The notes under the pieces are model-generated. The model was not told the origin of the DNA. It worked only from the letters and a program-made list of their open reading frames with translations, and did not search any database. Shown here one piece after another: positions 27,785-36,933 of a stretch of DNA of 64,000 nt; the stretch's first letter is position 1, and every line of letters starts with the position of its first letter. This DNA is from Ogataea parapolymorpha DL-1 (Eukaryota > Ascomycota > Pichiomycetes > Pichiales > Pichiaceae): contig NC_027866.1 in the NCBI RefSeq assembly GCF_000187245.1, forward strand, positions 860,411-924,410, read 5' to 3'. Both the position numbers and the translations under genes were made by a program.

Positions 27785-28249
27785 ATGCTGAAAGTTGGAT
27801 TACGCGCAAAACCTTCTACTGCCTTCAGACCCCTCGCCGTCCGCGGCTTCATCAAGACCATCCCACAGCCTCCTGGAAATATTGTGGGAACCGTGAATGA
27901 CGCCTACGTTCCTCCACCCCCACACAAGTTGCACGGATCGCTCCACTGGACAAGCGAGAGAGTTGTTGCTATTGGCATGGCTCCGTTAATCATGACTCCT
28001 TTTGTGACGGGAACTTCTTATCCGCTTGTCGACTCTATTATGGGAACTTTGCTCCTTTACCACTGCTATGTCGGATTTGAGAGCTGTATCATTGACTATA
28101 TTCCATTAAGGGTTTACGGTATCTGGCACAAAGCTGCCATTGGCTTGCTAGGGTTTGGAACTCTGATTGCAGGATATGGCGTCTACATTATCGAGAAAAC
28201 CGAAAAGGAAGGATTAGTGGGTGTTGTGAAGAAGCTTTGGAAGGCCTGA
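27785..28249 (+). CDS. SDH4: Succinate dehydrogenase membrane anchor CybS
   Basis: The 154-residue protein has a basic mitochondrial presequence and three membrane helices. It carries the CybS signature: KLHGSLHWTSERVVAIGMAP, LLLYHCYVGFESCIIDYIP with H93 and the D104-Y105 pair near the quinone/heme site, then RVYGIWHKAAIGLLGFGT. It anchors the SDH1/SDH2 catalytic dimer of complex II. Tim18, a paralog in S. cerevisiae, is an alternative but the quinone-site residues favour SDH4. It converges on the CSN7-like gene. Confidence 0.9.
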   Translation: MLKVGLRAKPSTAFRPLAVRGFIKTIPQPPGNIVGTVNDAYVPPPPHKLHGSLHWTSERVVAIGMAPLIMTPFVTGTSYPLVDSIMGTLLLYHCYVGFESCIIDYIPLRVYGIWHKAAIGLLGFGTLIAGYGVYIIEKTEKEGLVGVVKKLWKA

Positions 28250-28285
28250 GAAGCCCGTGGATATTTATATATAATGCATTCGAAA

Positions 28286-28750
28286 TCAACTTTCTAAACG
28301 TCGTTTGAGCTTGGAAGTGCTTGCGTCGTTGCCGTAGTTCAACTCCTTTTGAAGCAACTCTATTGTGATCGGTTTGGTGAAGGAAGGCGAGGGATCTCCC
28401 TGCACCCATATGTCTCTAGAACTAGCTCTTATGAATTTGACCGTCTGGGCCAGTTCGTCAATTTCGAGCTCTAAAAGCGGACTGCGAGCCAGCACGGCCA
28501 GGGTTTTGACTAAGTCATTGTAGTTTAAGTCCAAAAGCATGGATACTTGGTCGAACGTCAGCAGTCCCTGCTTGACGACCGACATCAGCGTCAGTTGGCG
28601 CAACTTCAGCAATTGGTTTTCGTCCAGCGGTCCAATCAGCTGCTTGTTCGCTTTGTAGTCCGCAATTGTCCCAAATGCAAATAGCTCGTTCACAGGAGTC
28701 GGGGATTCTCTCCATATTTTACCATATTCGTTGAACAAAAGAGAGTACAT
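28286..28750 (-). CDS. Short PCI-domain protein, COP9 signalosome subunit 7-like
   Basis: The 154-residue protein shows the CSN7 pattern. ELFAFGTIADYKANK is followed by LDENQLLKLRQLTLMSVV, then a winged-helix region with LLDLNYNDLVKTLAVLAR, LLELEIDELAQTVKF and a closing RASSRDIW. In CSN7 these are the C-terminal PCI elements that hold the signalosome lid together for cullin deneddylation. S. cerevisiae has only a divergent signalosome, so a recognisable CSN7 is notable. The protein is shorter than typical CSN7 (about 200 or more), and the N-terminal helical repeats are mostly missing. Confidence 0.6.
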   Translation of the reverse strand: MYSLLFNEYGKIWRESPTPVNELFAFGTIADYKANKQLIGPLDENQLLKLRQLTLMSVVKQGLLTFDQVSMLLDLNYNDLVKTLAVLARSPLLELEIDELAQTVKFIRASSRDIWVQGDPSPSFTKPITIELLQKELNYGNDASTSKLKRRLES

Positions 28751-28812
28751 TAAATAAATAATTTACATTCAATTATTTTTCATTACTTGCATTATTCGTA
28801 CCGCTCGCGTAA

Positions 28813-30846
28813 CTACTCCAGATCCATCTGGTCCAACACATCATCTTCCGCGATTTCTTCTCCTTCCTCCTCCTCCTCATTTTCCACCATGTTGACGTCC
28901 TTAAAGACGCTCTCACTAGGCATTCTTCTCATTTCTTTCTGTGATTTGAATAGCGGTCCAATACGCGAGATCCACTTGTTGCGTTTCTCCAAAAGACTCA
29001 TGAAAGACGAGTTGCTAACCAGCTGCTGGTTGGTCAATTCCTCCTTTTCTTTGGCAGCATTGCCACCAGCATTTGGACCTCGTTTCTTGGCCTTTTTCGG
29101 TGCAACGTTGATTCTTCTCCTGTAGTGCTGCTCCACCTGTTTATCCAAATCCTCTAAAATAGACATGTACTCCTGCCAGGCAATCTGCTCCTCCACTATC
29201 GGGATGATCTTTTTCTTGCGTTTGATGTTGCGCGCCTGGACAGCTTTGAGTTCCTTCTGCAAATGGCGCAGCTCGGTGGAAATCTCGTCATCTTCTCTAT
29301 TTTGGACCCAATCCTGCTCGAAACCAGGCTCGTTTAGCGTCTGCTCCACATTCATGTACACTCCAATGTATCTTAATTCCCGCTTCAAACGCTCTTCAAG
29401 AGTCTTGTAATCTGTCTTGATAATAGACGACTTCCACCCTTGCTGGTCTGCCAAAGCCGACGAAGATAGCGTGTCTCCAGCACCGCTGTCGCCGCCGTTC
29501 TCATCTGCAGCAGGACTGCCCGCAAGGCTGTCATCTCCACTGTCTTTGTCCGGCGTATCTTTGATGAGAGCCGATAGAAGCCTCGAGGTCAGCGGACCAC
29601 ACGAGACATCCTCTGTCTCCAATACATCGCTGCTCAAACTGTCCGAAGACGCCTTTGGCTCGACCAGACTCAACATGTTCATTTCCAGCTGTTTGCGTAG
29701 ACTGAACCCCATGCCGTCAGGGTTCTTGATCAGGCCATTGCGCAGGTCTTCCTCGTACCACACGTCAGCGTAGTGCGGGCCCAGCCGCGGGATGTGATAC
29801 GGGGTCTTCTGGTCGTCGTAGTCACGGGGCAGATTGCTGCTTAAATTGCATTTCGTTCGCAACAAACGGATATCTTCCTCCGTAAATGGTCTGAAAAACG
29901 GTTCCACATATGCCTGGAACGAGGTAAACGCGATCTGGTTGTTGTTGGGCTTTGCAGTGGAAAAATCGGTCATCGGGATTTCACCCGGTAGCAGGTCCTT
30001 CAGGTCGTCGTGCGGGAAGTCCGCAACAGCATACTTATGCCTGAGGAACTCCTCTCCATCGCCATACTTCTCGTGTGCTTTCTGCTCGTCGTATAATTCC
30101 AGCTTATCTCTGGCAGATTCCAAGAGCTCGTCGATCTTGAAGTCAGGCTTCTCTTTGCCAATATAGACAGACGGAATCACCTCTCCGTCCTCCAGCTTGT
30201 CCTCGTCGTCTGGTTTCTTCTGGGTAATCTTGAGTATCGGCCTCTCCTTCTTCACCGTAACGGATCCAACCGGCAATGCATCCTCGTCGTCCTCGCTCGC
30301 AACAAGAGGCGGCTCAGAAGCAGCGTCGGCCCCCTCGTCACGTGAGTCCGGAGTAATCTCCTTGCGCTCTCCGTTAGCAGTGATGATAATTCTCTGCCGT
30401 TTTCTCTTGGGCATCTGTATAGCACTGTCCTCGTCCTCTTCATCATTTTCCTGCTTGATCTCCACACCAGGAGGAACAACGGGCTCCGATGCTTCCTCCT
30501 TGACTGCAGCCGTCTTTTGGTTATCTTCTCGGTCGAGCAAGGAAATTTCTGAGTCGATCGACGCTATCAACCGTTTGTCGGTTTCCACTCCAGATTCAAG
30601 CTCTCCAATCAGTTTTTCCAGCAGCTTCTTCAATGCTGTCAGCTTGGCTTCTGACGGGGTCGAAAACATGCTGTCACCTTGGAGCAAGCCGAGACTTGAG
30701 TCGTAACTCAGATTGAGCTCGGTAAGGACTGCCTGCAGCGTTTCTGACGGCAAGCCCATCACCACGGCCCCTGTCGGCACGGGAGTCGACTTTCCCTTGC
30801 CCAAAATGTTCTTGCCCTTGCGACGATTCGCTTTGCGTGGAGGCAT
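28813..30846 (-). CDS. NGG1: SAGA/ADA subunit Ngg1 (Ada3)
   Basis: The 677-residue protein is highly charged, with coiled-coil stretches and acidic runs. DFSTAKPNNNQIAFTSFQAY followed by VEPFFRPFTEEDIRLLR is the Ada3 middle region, and WQEYMSILEDLDKQVEQHYR falls in the conserved Ada3 C-terminal domain. Ngg1 bridges Gcn5 and Ada2 in the histone acetyltransferase module. Length is near yeast Ngg1 (702). A basic N-terminus (RKANRRKGKN) may be a nuclear signal. Confidence 0.88.
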   Translation of the reverse strand: MPPRKANRRKGKNILGKGKSTPVPTGAVVMGLPSETLQAVLTELNLSYDSSLGLLQGDSMFSTPSEAKLTALKKLLEKLIGELESGVETDKRLIASIDSEISLLDREDNQKTAAVKEEASEPVVPPGVEIKQENDEEDEDSAIQMPKRKRQRIIITANGERKEITPDSRDEGADAASEPPLVASEDDEDALPVGSVTVKKERPILKITQKKPDDEDKLEDGEVIPSVYIGKEKPDFKIDELLESARDKLELYDEQKAHEKYGDGEEFLRHKYAVADFPHDDLKDLLPGEIPMTDFSTAKPNNNQIAFTSFQAYVEPFFRPFTEEDIRLLRTKCNLSSNLPRDYDDQKTPYHIPRLGPHYADVWYEEDLRNGLIKNPDGMGFSLRKQLEMNMLSLVEPKASSDSLSSDVLETEDVSCGPLTSRLLSALIKDTPDKDSGDDSLAGSPAADENGGDSGAGDTLSSSALADQQGWKSSIIKTDYKTLEERLKRELRYIGVYMNVEQTLNEPGFEQDWVQNREDDEISTELRHLQKELKAVQARNIKRKKKIIPIVEEQIAWQEYMSILEDLDKQVEQHYRRRINVAPKKAKKRGPNAGGNAAKEKEELTNQQLVSNSSFMSLLEKRNKWISRIGPLFKSQKEMRRMPSESVFKDVNMVENEEEEEGEEIAEDDVLDQMDLE

Positions 30847-30951
30847 GCTCAGTGTATCACTCGACCTTGTTTTATTTTTTTCTCAAAGCTCACGGTGGTC
30901 AGAACGCGGTGTACGGATGTGACTGAAAAATATATCTGGTGTCTATGTACA

Positions 30952-31932
30952 TTACTCGGTGAGCATCTGCTGCCAGTCGACCTGTTTGGACTCCGGCACA
31001 ATTGGACGCTCCCACTCCTTCGGGAACTCGTAAACACGTTTCTTGCGATGCTGTTTCTTTTTGTACTTCGCCTTCGTGTGTCTCTTGTCGAGCGGAACGT
31101 CGGCATACTTGTGAGCATCTCTTTTGGTCTCGGCGATCAAGTCGTCCATCACCTCGGACAAAAACGAGGCGTTCTGGGCCGGCTCCAAGTATTTGTCACT
31201 GGACATCTTGAAAATGTCCCTCACATGGTCGTATCTGACACCGGCCAGCAGCTTGAACTTGTGTTGTTGCTCCCGAGTTAGGGCAAGCTCCGACACCTTC
31301 ACCGACACCGACACCTTGCGCTCAGCAGGATGGCTCTCGCCAAAGTACTTGGTGTAACGGTAGGTGACCGGCTTCTCTCCCTTCTTCGGCGGCACGTACT
31401 CCTTTCTGTATTTGGTAAGGAGTGGCAGCTCGTATGCGGCCACTCTGTTGAACTCCAGGTGGTCTCTAAAGTTTTCGACCACTTCCTGGACGTCTGTTGG
31501 GTATTCATCGTATTCATCCTCTTCAATCTCATCGGCCATGAAGTTACCTCTGTTGTGATACATCTTCGACTGGTAGTTGAGCTGGTTTCTGAACATATCT
31601 CCTTCCTCAGCAGTGTACGCGTGTGCAGCCATCTCTGCCGTATGGATATCTGAGGAGGCAGCAATTAAAGCGGTGAATTCATCTTTGTTACGCCGGTAGT
31701 GCTTTCCGAGATTAATCTTTCTCTGCTGGTACAACTCTAGGACTTTTTGGTCTGGCAGACCTTGCCAAAGTTCCGGTCTGTCAAGCAACGAGTTGTCTTC
31801 GGGACTCAGCTGGGCTTCCTTCTGTAACTTTTTGATTCTATTATCAATAGCTTCCAGAGCTGATGAGGCGTTCAGCGTCGGCCGCACGCACGAAAAGTGT
31901 CTGGCGGAAGGCCTCAGTAGTCGTCCAAACAT
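30952..31932 (-). CDS. RSM24: Mitochondrial small-subunit ribosomal protein mS35
   Basis: The 326-residue protein begins with an arginine-rich presequence (MFGRLLRPSARHFSC) and matches Rsm24/mS35. Marks are LELYQQRKINLGKHYRRNKD, DVQEVVENFRDHLEFNRVAA, KYFGESHPAERKVSVSVKV, then LLAGVRYDHVRDIFKMSSDK. The C-terminus is lysine-rich. It belongs to the mitoribosome small subunit head region. It is in tandem with NGG1 on the same strand, 105 bp upstream. Confidence 0.88.
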   Translation of the reverse strand: MFGRLLRPSARHFSCVRPTLNASSALEAIDNRIKKLQKEAQLSPEDNSLLDRPELWQGLPDQKVLELYQQRKINLGKHYRRNKDEFTALIAASSDIHTAEMAAHAYTAEEGDMFRNQLNYQSKMYHNRGNFMADEIEEDEYDEYPTDVQEVVENFRDHLEFNRVAAYELPLLTKYRKEYVPPKKGEKPVTYRYTKYFGESHPAERKVSVSVKVSELALTREQQHKFKLLAGVRYDHVRDIFKMSSDKYLEPAQNASFLSEVMDDLIAETKRDAHKYADVPLDKRHTKAKYKKKQHRKKRVYEFPKEWERPIVPESKQVDWQQMLTE

Positions 31933-32296
31933 GCTTTGTTAAAAATTTTGTCGAAACTTTTTACTGGGTCGATCGACCGGAATGGATGATGGTCACGGCT
32001 GAGTCTCATTACTCGCAAATCTGCTCCTTGGATAGGTGATTCCAAACACTATGGAGATGCTGAGATTGAGACGGCCCAAATGGTTCAGCTTGTCCAGTGC
32101 TTCCATTTTTAATACCCTCACTCACGTCCCTTACTCTTTTTCTGCGACCATAAAATTTAAACCTCCTTTTTATATATTTGGTATCCCCTTTTTTTCTGAA
32201 GCACTGATATATTGTTGCTGGCTAACACAACTTCGCTCCAATAACGCCCATCTTGCTTGAAAACTTGCTCTGAAGTCACAGCTGTACATTTTTGCC
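31933..32296. promoter_or_regulatory. Divergent spacer between RSM24 and the zinc-finger gene
   Basis: The 364 bp hold no coding frame of note. A TATATATTTGG element near 32173 probably serves the downstream + gene. C/D-box-like words (ATGATGG, CTGA, GTGAT) occur around 31986-32065 but spacing and flanking stem do not fit a snoRNA. Confidence 0.35.
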
Positions 32297-33124
32297 ATGT
32301 CCTTTCTGAAATCGCTGAAAATCAACGACCCAGAAAAACTCAAGGATCCAGATTTCGTTTCTTCGCTGAATCAAAAGGAGGTTATTTCCAAGCTGTTACT
32401 TGCTGTATTCTCGCTTCAGGGCCAGGTTGATAAGCTGAACGAGAAACTTGAAAAATACGAGAACTTGGATAGACTCTTGAACGGGGAGGATCTGTCAGAA
32501 CCACCAGTTCCAGACCCTAAAAAGGAAAGTCTTGTTGTCGAAAAAGTGTCCAGAACCCCTTCAGACGATAGCATACCTATCGGATTCACACCCCTCTACT
32601 CGACGCCGGCTTTATCCGAGTCGGAGATCATGGACAAACCAGCGAAAAGAAATGTTGTGGTGAAGCCATGGCCAGAAGTATCGCTCAACCAGTTGGCACA
32701 AAGGTTCAAGGTTCCTCGAGAACAGCTGATGCTGGCTAACAAGACGCTAAATAAGGATAGAAAGGGACATCTGCGCCCACTGAAGCCCAACGTCGAGACT
32801 GAAACGCTGTCGCCTAGTGACTCTAAAGAGTCTACTCCTCAACCTACGAAGCTGACTAAACCATCAAAAAGGAAATTCGACCAAGCCATTGAATCGCCGA
32901 GTTCAAATGAGGCGAACTCTTCCAATAGTTCGGACCCTACAAGCGAAACAACTTCGACGACAACGAAAAAGCCACTCAAATACACAATCACCAGCCTTGG
33001 ACTCTACAAATGTGACGCATGCTTGAACGATGAGATCTACTCAAGTTATCCAGCATTGTACGAACATAAAAAGAGCAGCCACCCTGACGAGTTTGCAAGC
33101 ATCAAGCTGGAAAAGTCAAGCTGA
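32297..33124 (+). CDS. Uncharacterised protein with C-terminal C2H2 finger
   Basis: I do not recognise this 275-residue protein. The first 60 residues are charged and probably helical (KLLLAVFSLQGQVDKLNEKL reads as a coiled coil). The middle is rich in serine, proline and threonine. A conserved-looking block WPEVSLNQLAQRFKVPREQL may be a small helical domain. Near the end, LYKCDACLNDEIYSSYPALY runs into EHKKSSHPDEF, a C2H2-like finger (C-x2-C, H-x4-H). It may be a nucleic-acid-binding factor, but no function is claimed. It is adjacent to, and convergent with, HMO1. Confidence 0.75.
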   Translation: MSFLKSLKINDPEKLKDPDFVSSLNQKEVISKLLLAVFSLQGQVDKLNEKLEKYENLDRLLNGEDLSEPPVPDPKKESLVVEKVSRTPSDDSIPIGFTPLYSTPALSESEIMDKPAKRNVVVKPWPEVSLNQLAQRFKVPREQLMLANKTLNKDRKGHLRPLKPNVETETLSPSDSKESTPQPTKLTKPSKRKFDQAIESPSSNEANSSNSSDPTSETTSTTTKKPLKYTITSLGLYKCDACLNDEIYSSYPALYEHKKSSHPDEFASIKLEKSS

Positions 33125-33224
33125 AGAAATTGATTCTACTCTTACACAGAAAACTAATATAACAAAGCGACAAAAACAGGCAGAGAACCGCGATTTATCA
33201 GAATTTGGTCACAAGTTCGTCAGT

Positions 33225-33903
33225 CTATTCGCTCATAAGGAGTTGCTGTTGTTGCTGCTTTTCCTTCTTCTTCTTCTTCTTCTCCTTTTTCTTCTCGTGG
33301 TCGCTCTTCTTCAGGCTCGATGGAGTGGGAGCAGTCTCTGGTTTCTTAGGAGCAGTATATGCAGCGCCGGTTTCCTTTGCCAGAAGGTACTTCTTGTTTT
33401 CCTCCTCATACATGGCTTTCTGCTCTTCATACAGCTCCTTCCATTTGGCTTTCTCGCTTTCACTGAGCTCCTTCCACCTCCTGGAAGTCTCCTGAGCGAT
33501 CTCAGGTTGTGATAGGCTGCTTTCGCCCGAGAGCATTCTCTCCTTGACGATAATATCTCTCATGGCGTTTGAGTACAAAAAGAACGAAGTTAAAGGCTTC
33601 TTTGGAGCATTAGGGTCCTTAGGGGCCCTTTTCTTCTTCTTGTCCTCCTTTTTGTCGTGGTGTCCCATGTTCGCAAGCATAGGGACCGAGTCGTGCCCCA
33701 CGATAGGAACCATCAGGTCTTCGAACAACGACCGGTCAGTGTTGTTGTTTTCCAACGCGTTGAAGAACAGGAACGTGGCTTTCGACGCATCACTGGCTGC
33801 CTTGGACAGCTCCACGAGAGCAGACACAAGCTATTTTGTTAGAAACGCGTTATTTCATGCGTGCACCTACCGCATCTTTAGCACTTTTGACCTCGTCAGT
33901 CAT
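33225..33903 (-). CDS. HMO1: HMG-box protein Hmo1, two exons
   Basis: Exon 1 is 33871-33903 (MTDEVKSAKDA) and exon 2 is 33225-33830, giving 212 residues. The joined start KSAKDALVSALVELSKAAS matches the first helix region of yeast Hmo1 (KSAKDSLVSSLFELSKAAN). One HMG box follows from about residue 85 (RAPKDPNAPKKPLTSFFLYS, SRRWKELSESEKAKWKELYE). The C-terminus is a lysine/glutamate tail ending in a glutamine run. Hmo1 binds rDNA and ribosomal-protein promoters and acts with TORC1 signalling. Confidence 0.88.
33243..33300 (-). repeat. Low-complexity CTT/CTG run coding the HMO1 tail
   Basis: A stretch rich in CTT and TTG triplets (gene strand AAG and CAA/CAG) encodes the lysine-rich, glutamine-ending Hmo1 C-terminus. 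Such runs are prone to length variation between strains. Confidence 0.6.
33831..33870 (-). other. 40-nt spliceosomal intron of HMO1
   Basis: On the gene strand the intron opens GTAGGT, has the branch TTTCTAAC close to the end and finishes AAATAG. Splicing is in frame between codons 11 and 12 and restores the Hmo1 N-terminus. The unspliced frame has no ATG start. Confidence 0.8.
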
Positions 33904-34089
33904 TTTTCGGTTATCGTGGTGGAAATAAAAAGAGCGGCGGAAAATCTGCTGCAGCAGGCTGCCCCCCTCTGGCCGGCCGTAAATTCGCGCACACCAGGGA
34001 CCAAACACGCTAAAAAAAAATATTGTAGGTTATAAATAAATAAATAATATAAATAAATAAAGACAATTTACGCCACCAGATGAACGGCG

Positions 34090-35109
34090 ATGACCTTCAG
34101 CAAAAGTAAAATTTGGGAGGCTGCTGAGCTCAAGCCAGTCGGGTCTCGGCTGAAAAGAGCGCTGTTTTCCAATTGGTGTGTCACCTGGACATCGCCGGAG
34201 GATCCAGTCTACAATTACCAAGCCTATACTGAATCTCAATATTTTCTCTTTGGAGGCAGATTGCGCGGTCTGAGACTTGTTGACTTAAATGAATATGTCT
34301 CATTCATTACCACCATAGTACTTCACATTGTATCCTTGCCGCTGTATATTATCTTTGAGGCGAGATACACATGGACTCATATTTCACCCGCTATCATTTT
34401 TATTTTCTGCTACCTTTGGTGCCTGTCAGCCTCGTGTCTTATTCGGGCAGCCTTTCACGACCCAGGATTACTTCCGCGGAATGTTCATCTGGTGGATAAC
34501 GTTGTCCGCAATGGGCTGCCCACCGAGTACATTAACAATCAACTTGTGGATGGACCAAAATCAAAGGTGGAGCTAAAATACTGTACAACATGCTACATTT
34601 GGAGACCTGTACGTTCGTCGCATTGTTCCATGTGTAATGCTTGCGTCCTGAATATGGACCACCACTGTCCTTTTCTGGCCAATTGCATAGGACAGAGGAA
34701 TTACTGGCATTTTCTATGCTTCCTAACATTTACTGTGCTGCTCTGTGCATTTGTATGCGCACAGACAGCTTATAGAATCTCACGGCAGAATATAGCTGAC
34801 ACCCCAATGAGCCTCTTTTTACTCATATACGCCGGGCTGTGCATTCTGTTTCCCGCATCACTGTTATTTACCCATTTGTGCTTTGGTTTGACAGGCATTA
34901 CCACCAGAGAGTTTTTTGCGACAGACAAAGTAGACGGTCATTTCTTCTTGAAAGATGTGTGTCTGAATCCGTTCAATTCGGGAAATTTGATTGCAAATTG
35001 GCTGCGCCAGTGGCTACGGCCTCGCGGCTTAAGTACGCTTCCGTTGCGTCAGCATTTTACCGAGACGGATACCAGATTCCAGGAGTACGTTATCGGCTCG
35101 CTGACGTAA
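34090..35109 (+). CDS. ERF2: DHHC palmitoyltransferase, Erf2 type
   Basis: The 339-residue protein has four membrane helices with the cysteine-rich DHHC domain between helices 2 and 3. Marks are KYCTTCYIWRPVRSSHCSMC, NACVLNMDHHCPFLANCIGQ and RNYWHFLCFL. The TTxE-like motif is seen as GITTREF. Length and the N-terminal YFLFGGRLRGLR block match Erf2, the ER enzyme that palmitoylates Ras with Erf4. An out-of-frame ATG 10 bp upstream is ignored. Confidence 0.85.
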   Translation: MTFSKSKIWEAAELKPVGSRLKRALFSNWCVTWTSPEDPVYNYQAYTESQYFLFGGRLRGLRLVDLNEYVSFITTIVLHIVSLPLYIIFEARYTWTHISPAIIFIFCYLWCLSASCLIRAAFHDPGLLPRNVHLVDNVVRNGLPTEYINNQLVDGPKSKVELKYCTTCYIWRPVRSSHCSMCNACVLNMDHHCPFLANCIGQRNYWHFLCFLTFTVLLCAFVCAQTAYRISRQNIADTPMSLFLLIYAGLCILFPASLLFTHLCFGLTGITTREFFATDKVDGHFFLKDVCLNPFNSGNLIANWLRQWLRPRGLSTLPLRQHFTETDTRFQEYVIGSLT

Positions 35110-35253
35110 GCAGAGAATCCGAGAGTAAAAAATGACACTACCGATACACCGATACGGCTTTTCTTTTTTTAGACCGTTCCGGTTTTCACCGCCACCAAAA
35201 ATTTTTATTTCAAAAGAGGTATTTAACTCGCTCGCCAGTCTCTTGATATCGTC

Positions 35254-35898
35254 ATGAAGGTGTTCAATTCGACGCAATTTTACAACTACTCGTGGGATTA
35301 TGTAAGCGCTGCCAACTGGTGCAAGTACCCAAACGAGCTGAGTACTCATGTCGTGGGCGTTGATGTTCTTCGTCGGGAATTTGATCCGGACAAGGGCACT
35401 TTGACCACAGAACGCCTTATCACATGCAAACAACCTATTCCACGCTGGCTGATGTTTCTTGTTGGCGGACAAGACAAGTCGTATGTGAGGGAGGTGTCGG
35501 TGATTGACCGGAACCAGCGGACCCTGACCATGCGGTCTTGCAACCTAACCATGTGCAAGCTTTTGAGAGTCTACGAGACGGTGGTTTACAGGCCAGACCC
35601 TGTGTCTCCGGTCACGCGTACGCGGTTTGACCAGGTGGCCGAGATCACTGCCTTTGCCTCTTTGCGCCAGCTTTGTGACAAGTTGGAGGACTGGTCGGTT
35701 GAGCGGTTTGGCCAGAACGCGCGCAAAGGAAAGCTTGGATTTGATTCAGTCTTGAAAAATTTGGAGGAACAGTGGCACGGACTTGCCGATAAAACGCAGA
35801 TTTTACTTGATGAGGTTAACGAAAAAACAAACGATGTCATGTCAGGAGTCAACGAGAAAACCGGGGCTTTGGCGAAAGTATTCGGATACAGAAATTAG
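35254..35898 (+). CDS. UPS2: PRELI-domain lipid-transfer protein Ups2
   Basis: The 214-residue protein is a PRELI/MSF1 domain protein. FNSTQFYNYSWDYVSAANWC starts the domain, then KYPNELSTHVVGVDVLRREF, TERLITCKQPIPRWLMFLVG, and VIDRNQRTLTMRSCNLTMCK. That series fits the Slowmo branch (Ups2/Ups3). Ups2 with Mdm35 moves phosphatidylserine across the mitochondrial intermembrane space for PE synthesis. The last 50 residues are helical (LDEVNEKTNDVMSGVNEKTG). Confidence 0.9.
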   Translation: MKVFNSTQFYNYSWDYVSAANWCKYPNELSTHVVGVDVLRREFDPDKGTLTTERLITCKQPIPRWLMFLVGGQDKSYVREVSVIDRNQRTLTMRSCNLTMCKLLRVYETVVYRPDPVSPVTRTRFDQVAEITAFASLRQLCDKLEDWSVERFGQNARKGKLGFDSVLKNLEEQWHGLADKTQILLDEVNEKTNDVMSGVNEKTGALAKVFGYRN

Positions 35899-35940
35899 AA
35901 TTGATAGAGCGCATGCATAGCATATAAACGATTCGAATTA

Positions 35941-36840
35941 TTATAACGTAGTGATTTTAGCTTTTCTTAATTGTCTCATGTCGGGTGGTTTCTCTATGCC
36001 GAGCTCGTTTCTAAGTTGGTCCACATCGCGGTCCAAAATCTTTTCCCAATAGACGTTGATGAGAGGTTTACAGGTGAAACTGTTTTTCAGGGCCCAGGGG
36101 TAGTATATGTTGAACAGGCGGCTTCGCTGGGCTCTTTTGATTGGAATTGGGGCAAAAAGAGCACCCAATCCTGCAAACGGGATCTTGAGGTTGAGGAATT
36201 CAAATAATTTCAATGCAATCTCTCCTTCTCTGACAATAGGCAGTCCTGTAATTGCATGGTAGAAATCGTGGCATTGGCGGTACCTCTGGAAAATGAATGC
36301 TAGTTCCTCGTCATCGATAAATCGGACAGGTTCTCTGGTGTCTGGGGACACCCCTTCCTTCTCAAGCCAGTCAACATAGGCTCTTGCCAGTGTATTATCC
36401 GGATACTGCTTGAGCTTGGCCAGATTCAAGGACTCGGAGGTTATGTAGGGGCGTTCTTTGAGAATTTGACGGCCAACTGGATCGTTCAGCATTTGCACTT
36501 TGAGCTGCTTGAGAAAGTATGGGAATGCAGTAGACTCTCCAAGAGCAACAATGAATTCGTTTCTCTCGGGGTGAAAAAAGGCGCCAATTGCAGATCCAGC
36601 AAATAGCAGAGCTTTTTCAAACCCGTACAATGGCACATGCTGTGGATAATTGGGCTCAGGCCGGACAAACAGTGGGGCCTTCTTCCTGGCCAATAGTTCG
36701 TCATGGTTTGGACCTCGGTGGATTTCGCCGCGCTCCAGCTGATCCGCTAGAGACGTGCTCTTGTAAAGCTGAGATGCGGCCGTGAACGCCAGTGTGAAGA
36801 ACTGGCGCGAAGGCGCCACCTGGGGTTTAACTAGTGGCAT
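35941..36840 (-). CDS. COQ4: Coenzyme Q biosynthesis protein Coq4
   Basis: The 299-residue protein starts with a mitochondrial-type presequence and carries the Coq4 signature. The zinc motif HDxxHx11E is intact (H191, D192, H195, E207) in RQCHDFYHAITGLPIVREGE. VPLYGFEKALLFAGSAIGAF and NIYYPWALKNSFTCKPLINV are family blocks. Coq4 is part of the matrix CoQ synthome and recent work assigns it C1 decarboxylation and hydroxylation. It faces UPS2 tail to tail. Confidence 0.95.
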   Translation of the reverse strand: MPLVKPQVAPSRQFFTLAFTAASQLYKSTSLADQLERGEIHRGPNHDELLARKKAPLFVRPEPNYPQHVPLYGFEKALLFAGSAIGAFFHPERNEFIVALGESTAFPYFLKQLKVQMLNDPVGRQILKERPYITSESLNLAKLKQYPDNTLARAYVDWLEKEGVSPDTREPVRFIDDEELAFIFQRYRQCHDFYHAITGLPIVREGEIALKLFEFLNLKIPFAGLGALFAPIPIKRAQRSRLFNIYYPWALKNSFTCKPLINVYWEKILDRDVDQLRNELGIEKPPDMRQLRKAKITTL

Positions 36841-36933
36841 GATAAAATCTTGAAAATAATTTATGCAAAAAGGGATTGGTATATTTTATAGAAATATAAT
36901 GCCTTGGGTTTCACGTTTTTCGTTCCCTGCTCC

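Noticed and set aside
31985..32066. Possible C/D snoRNA in the RSM24 upstream spacer
   Set aside because: The C box has a mismatch, the D' spacing is too short and the flanks do not pair.
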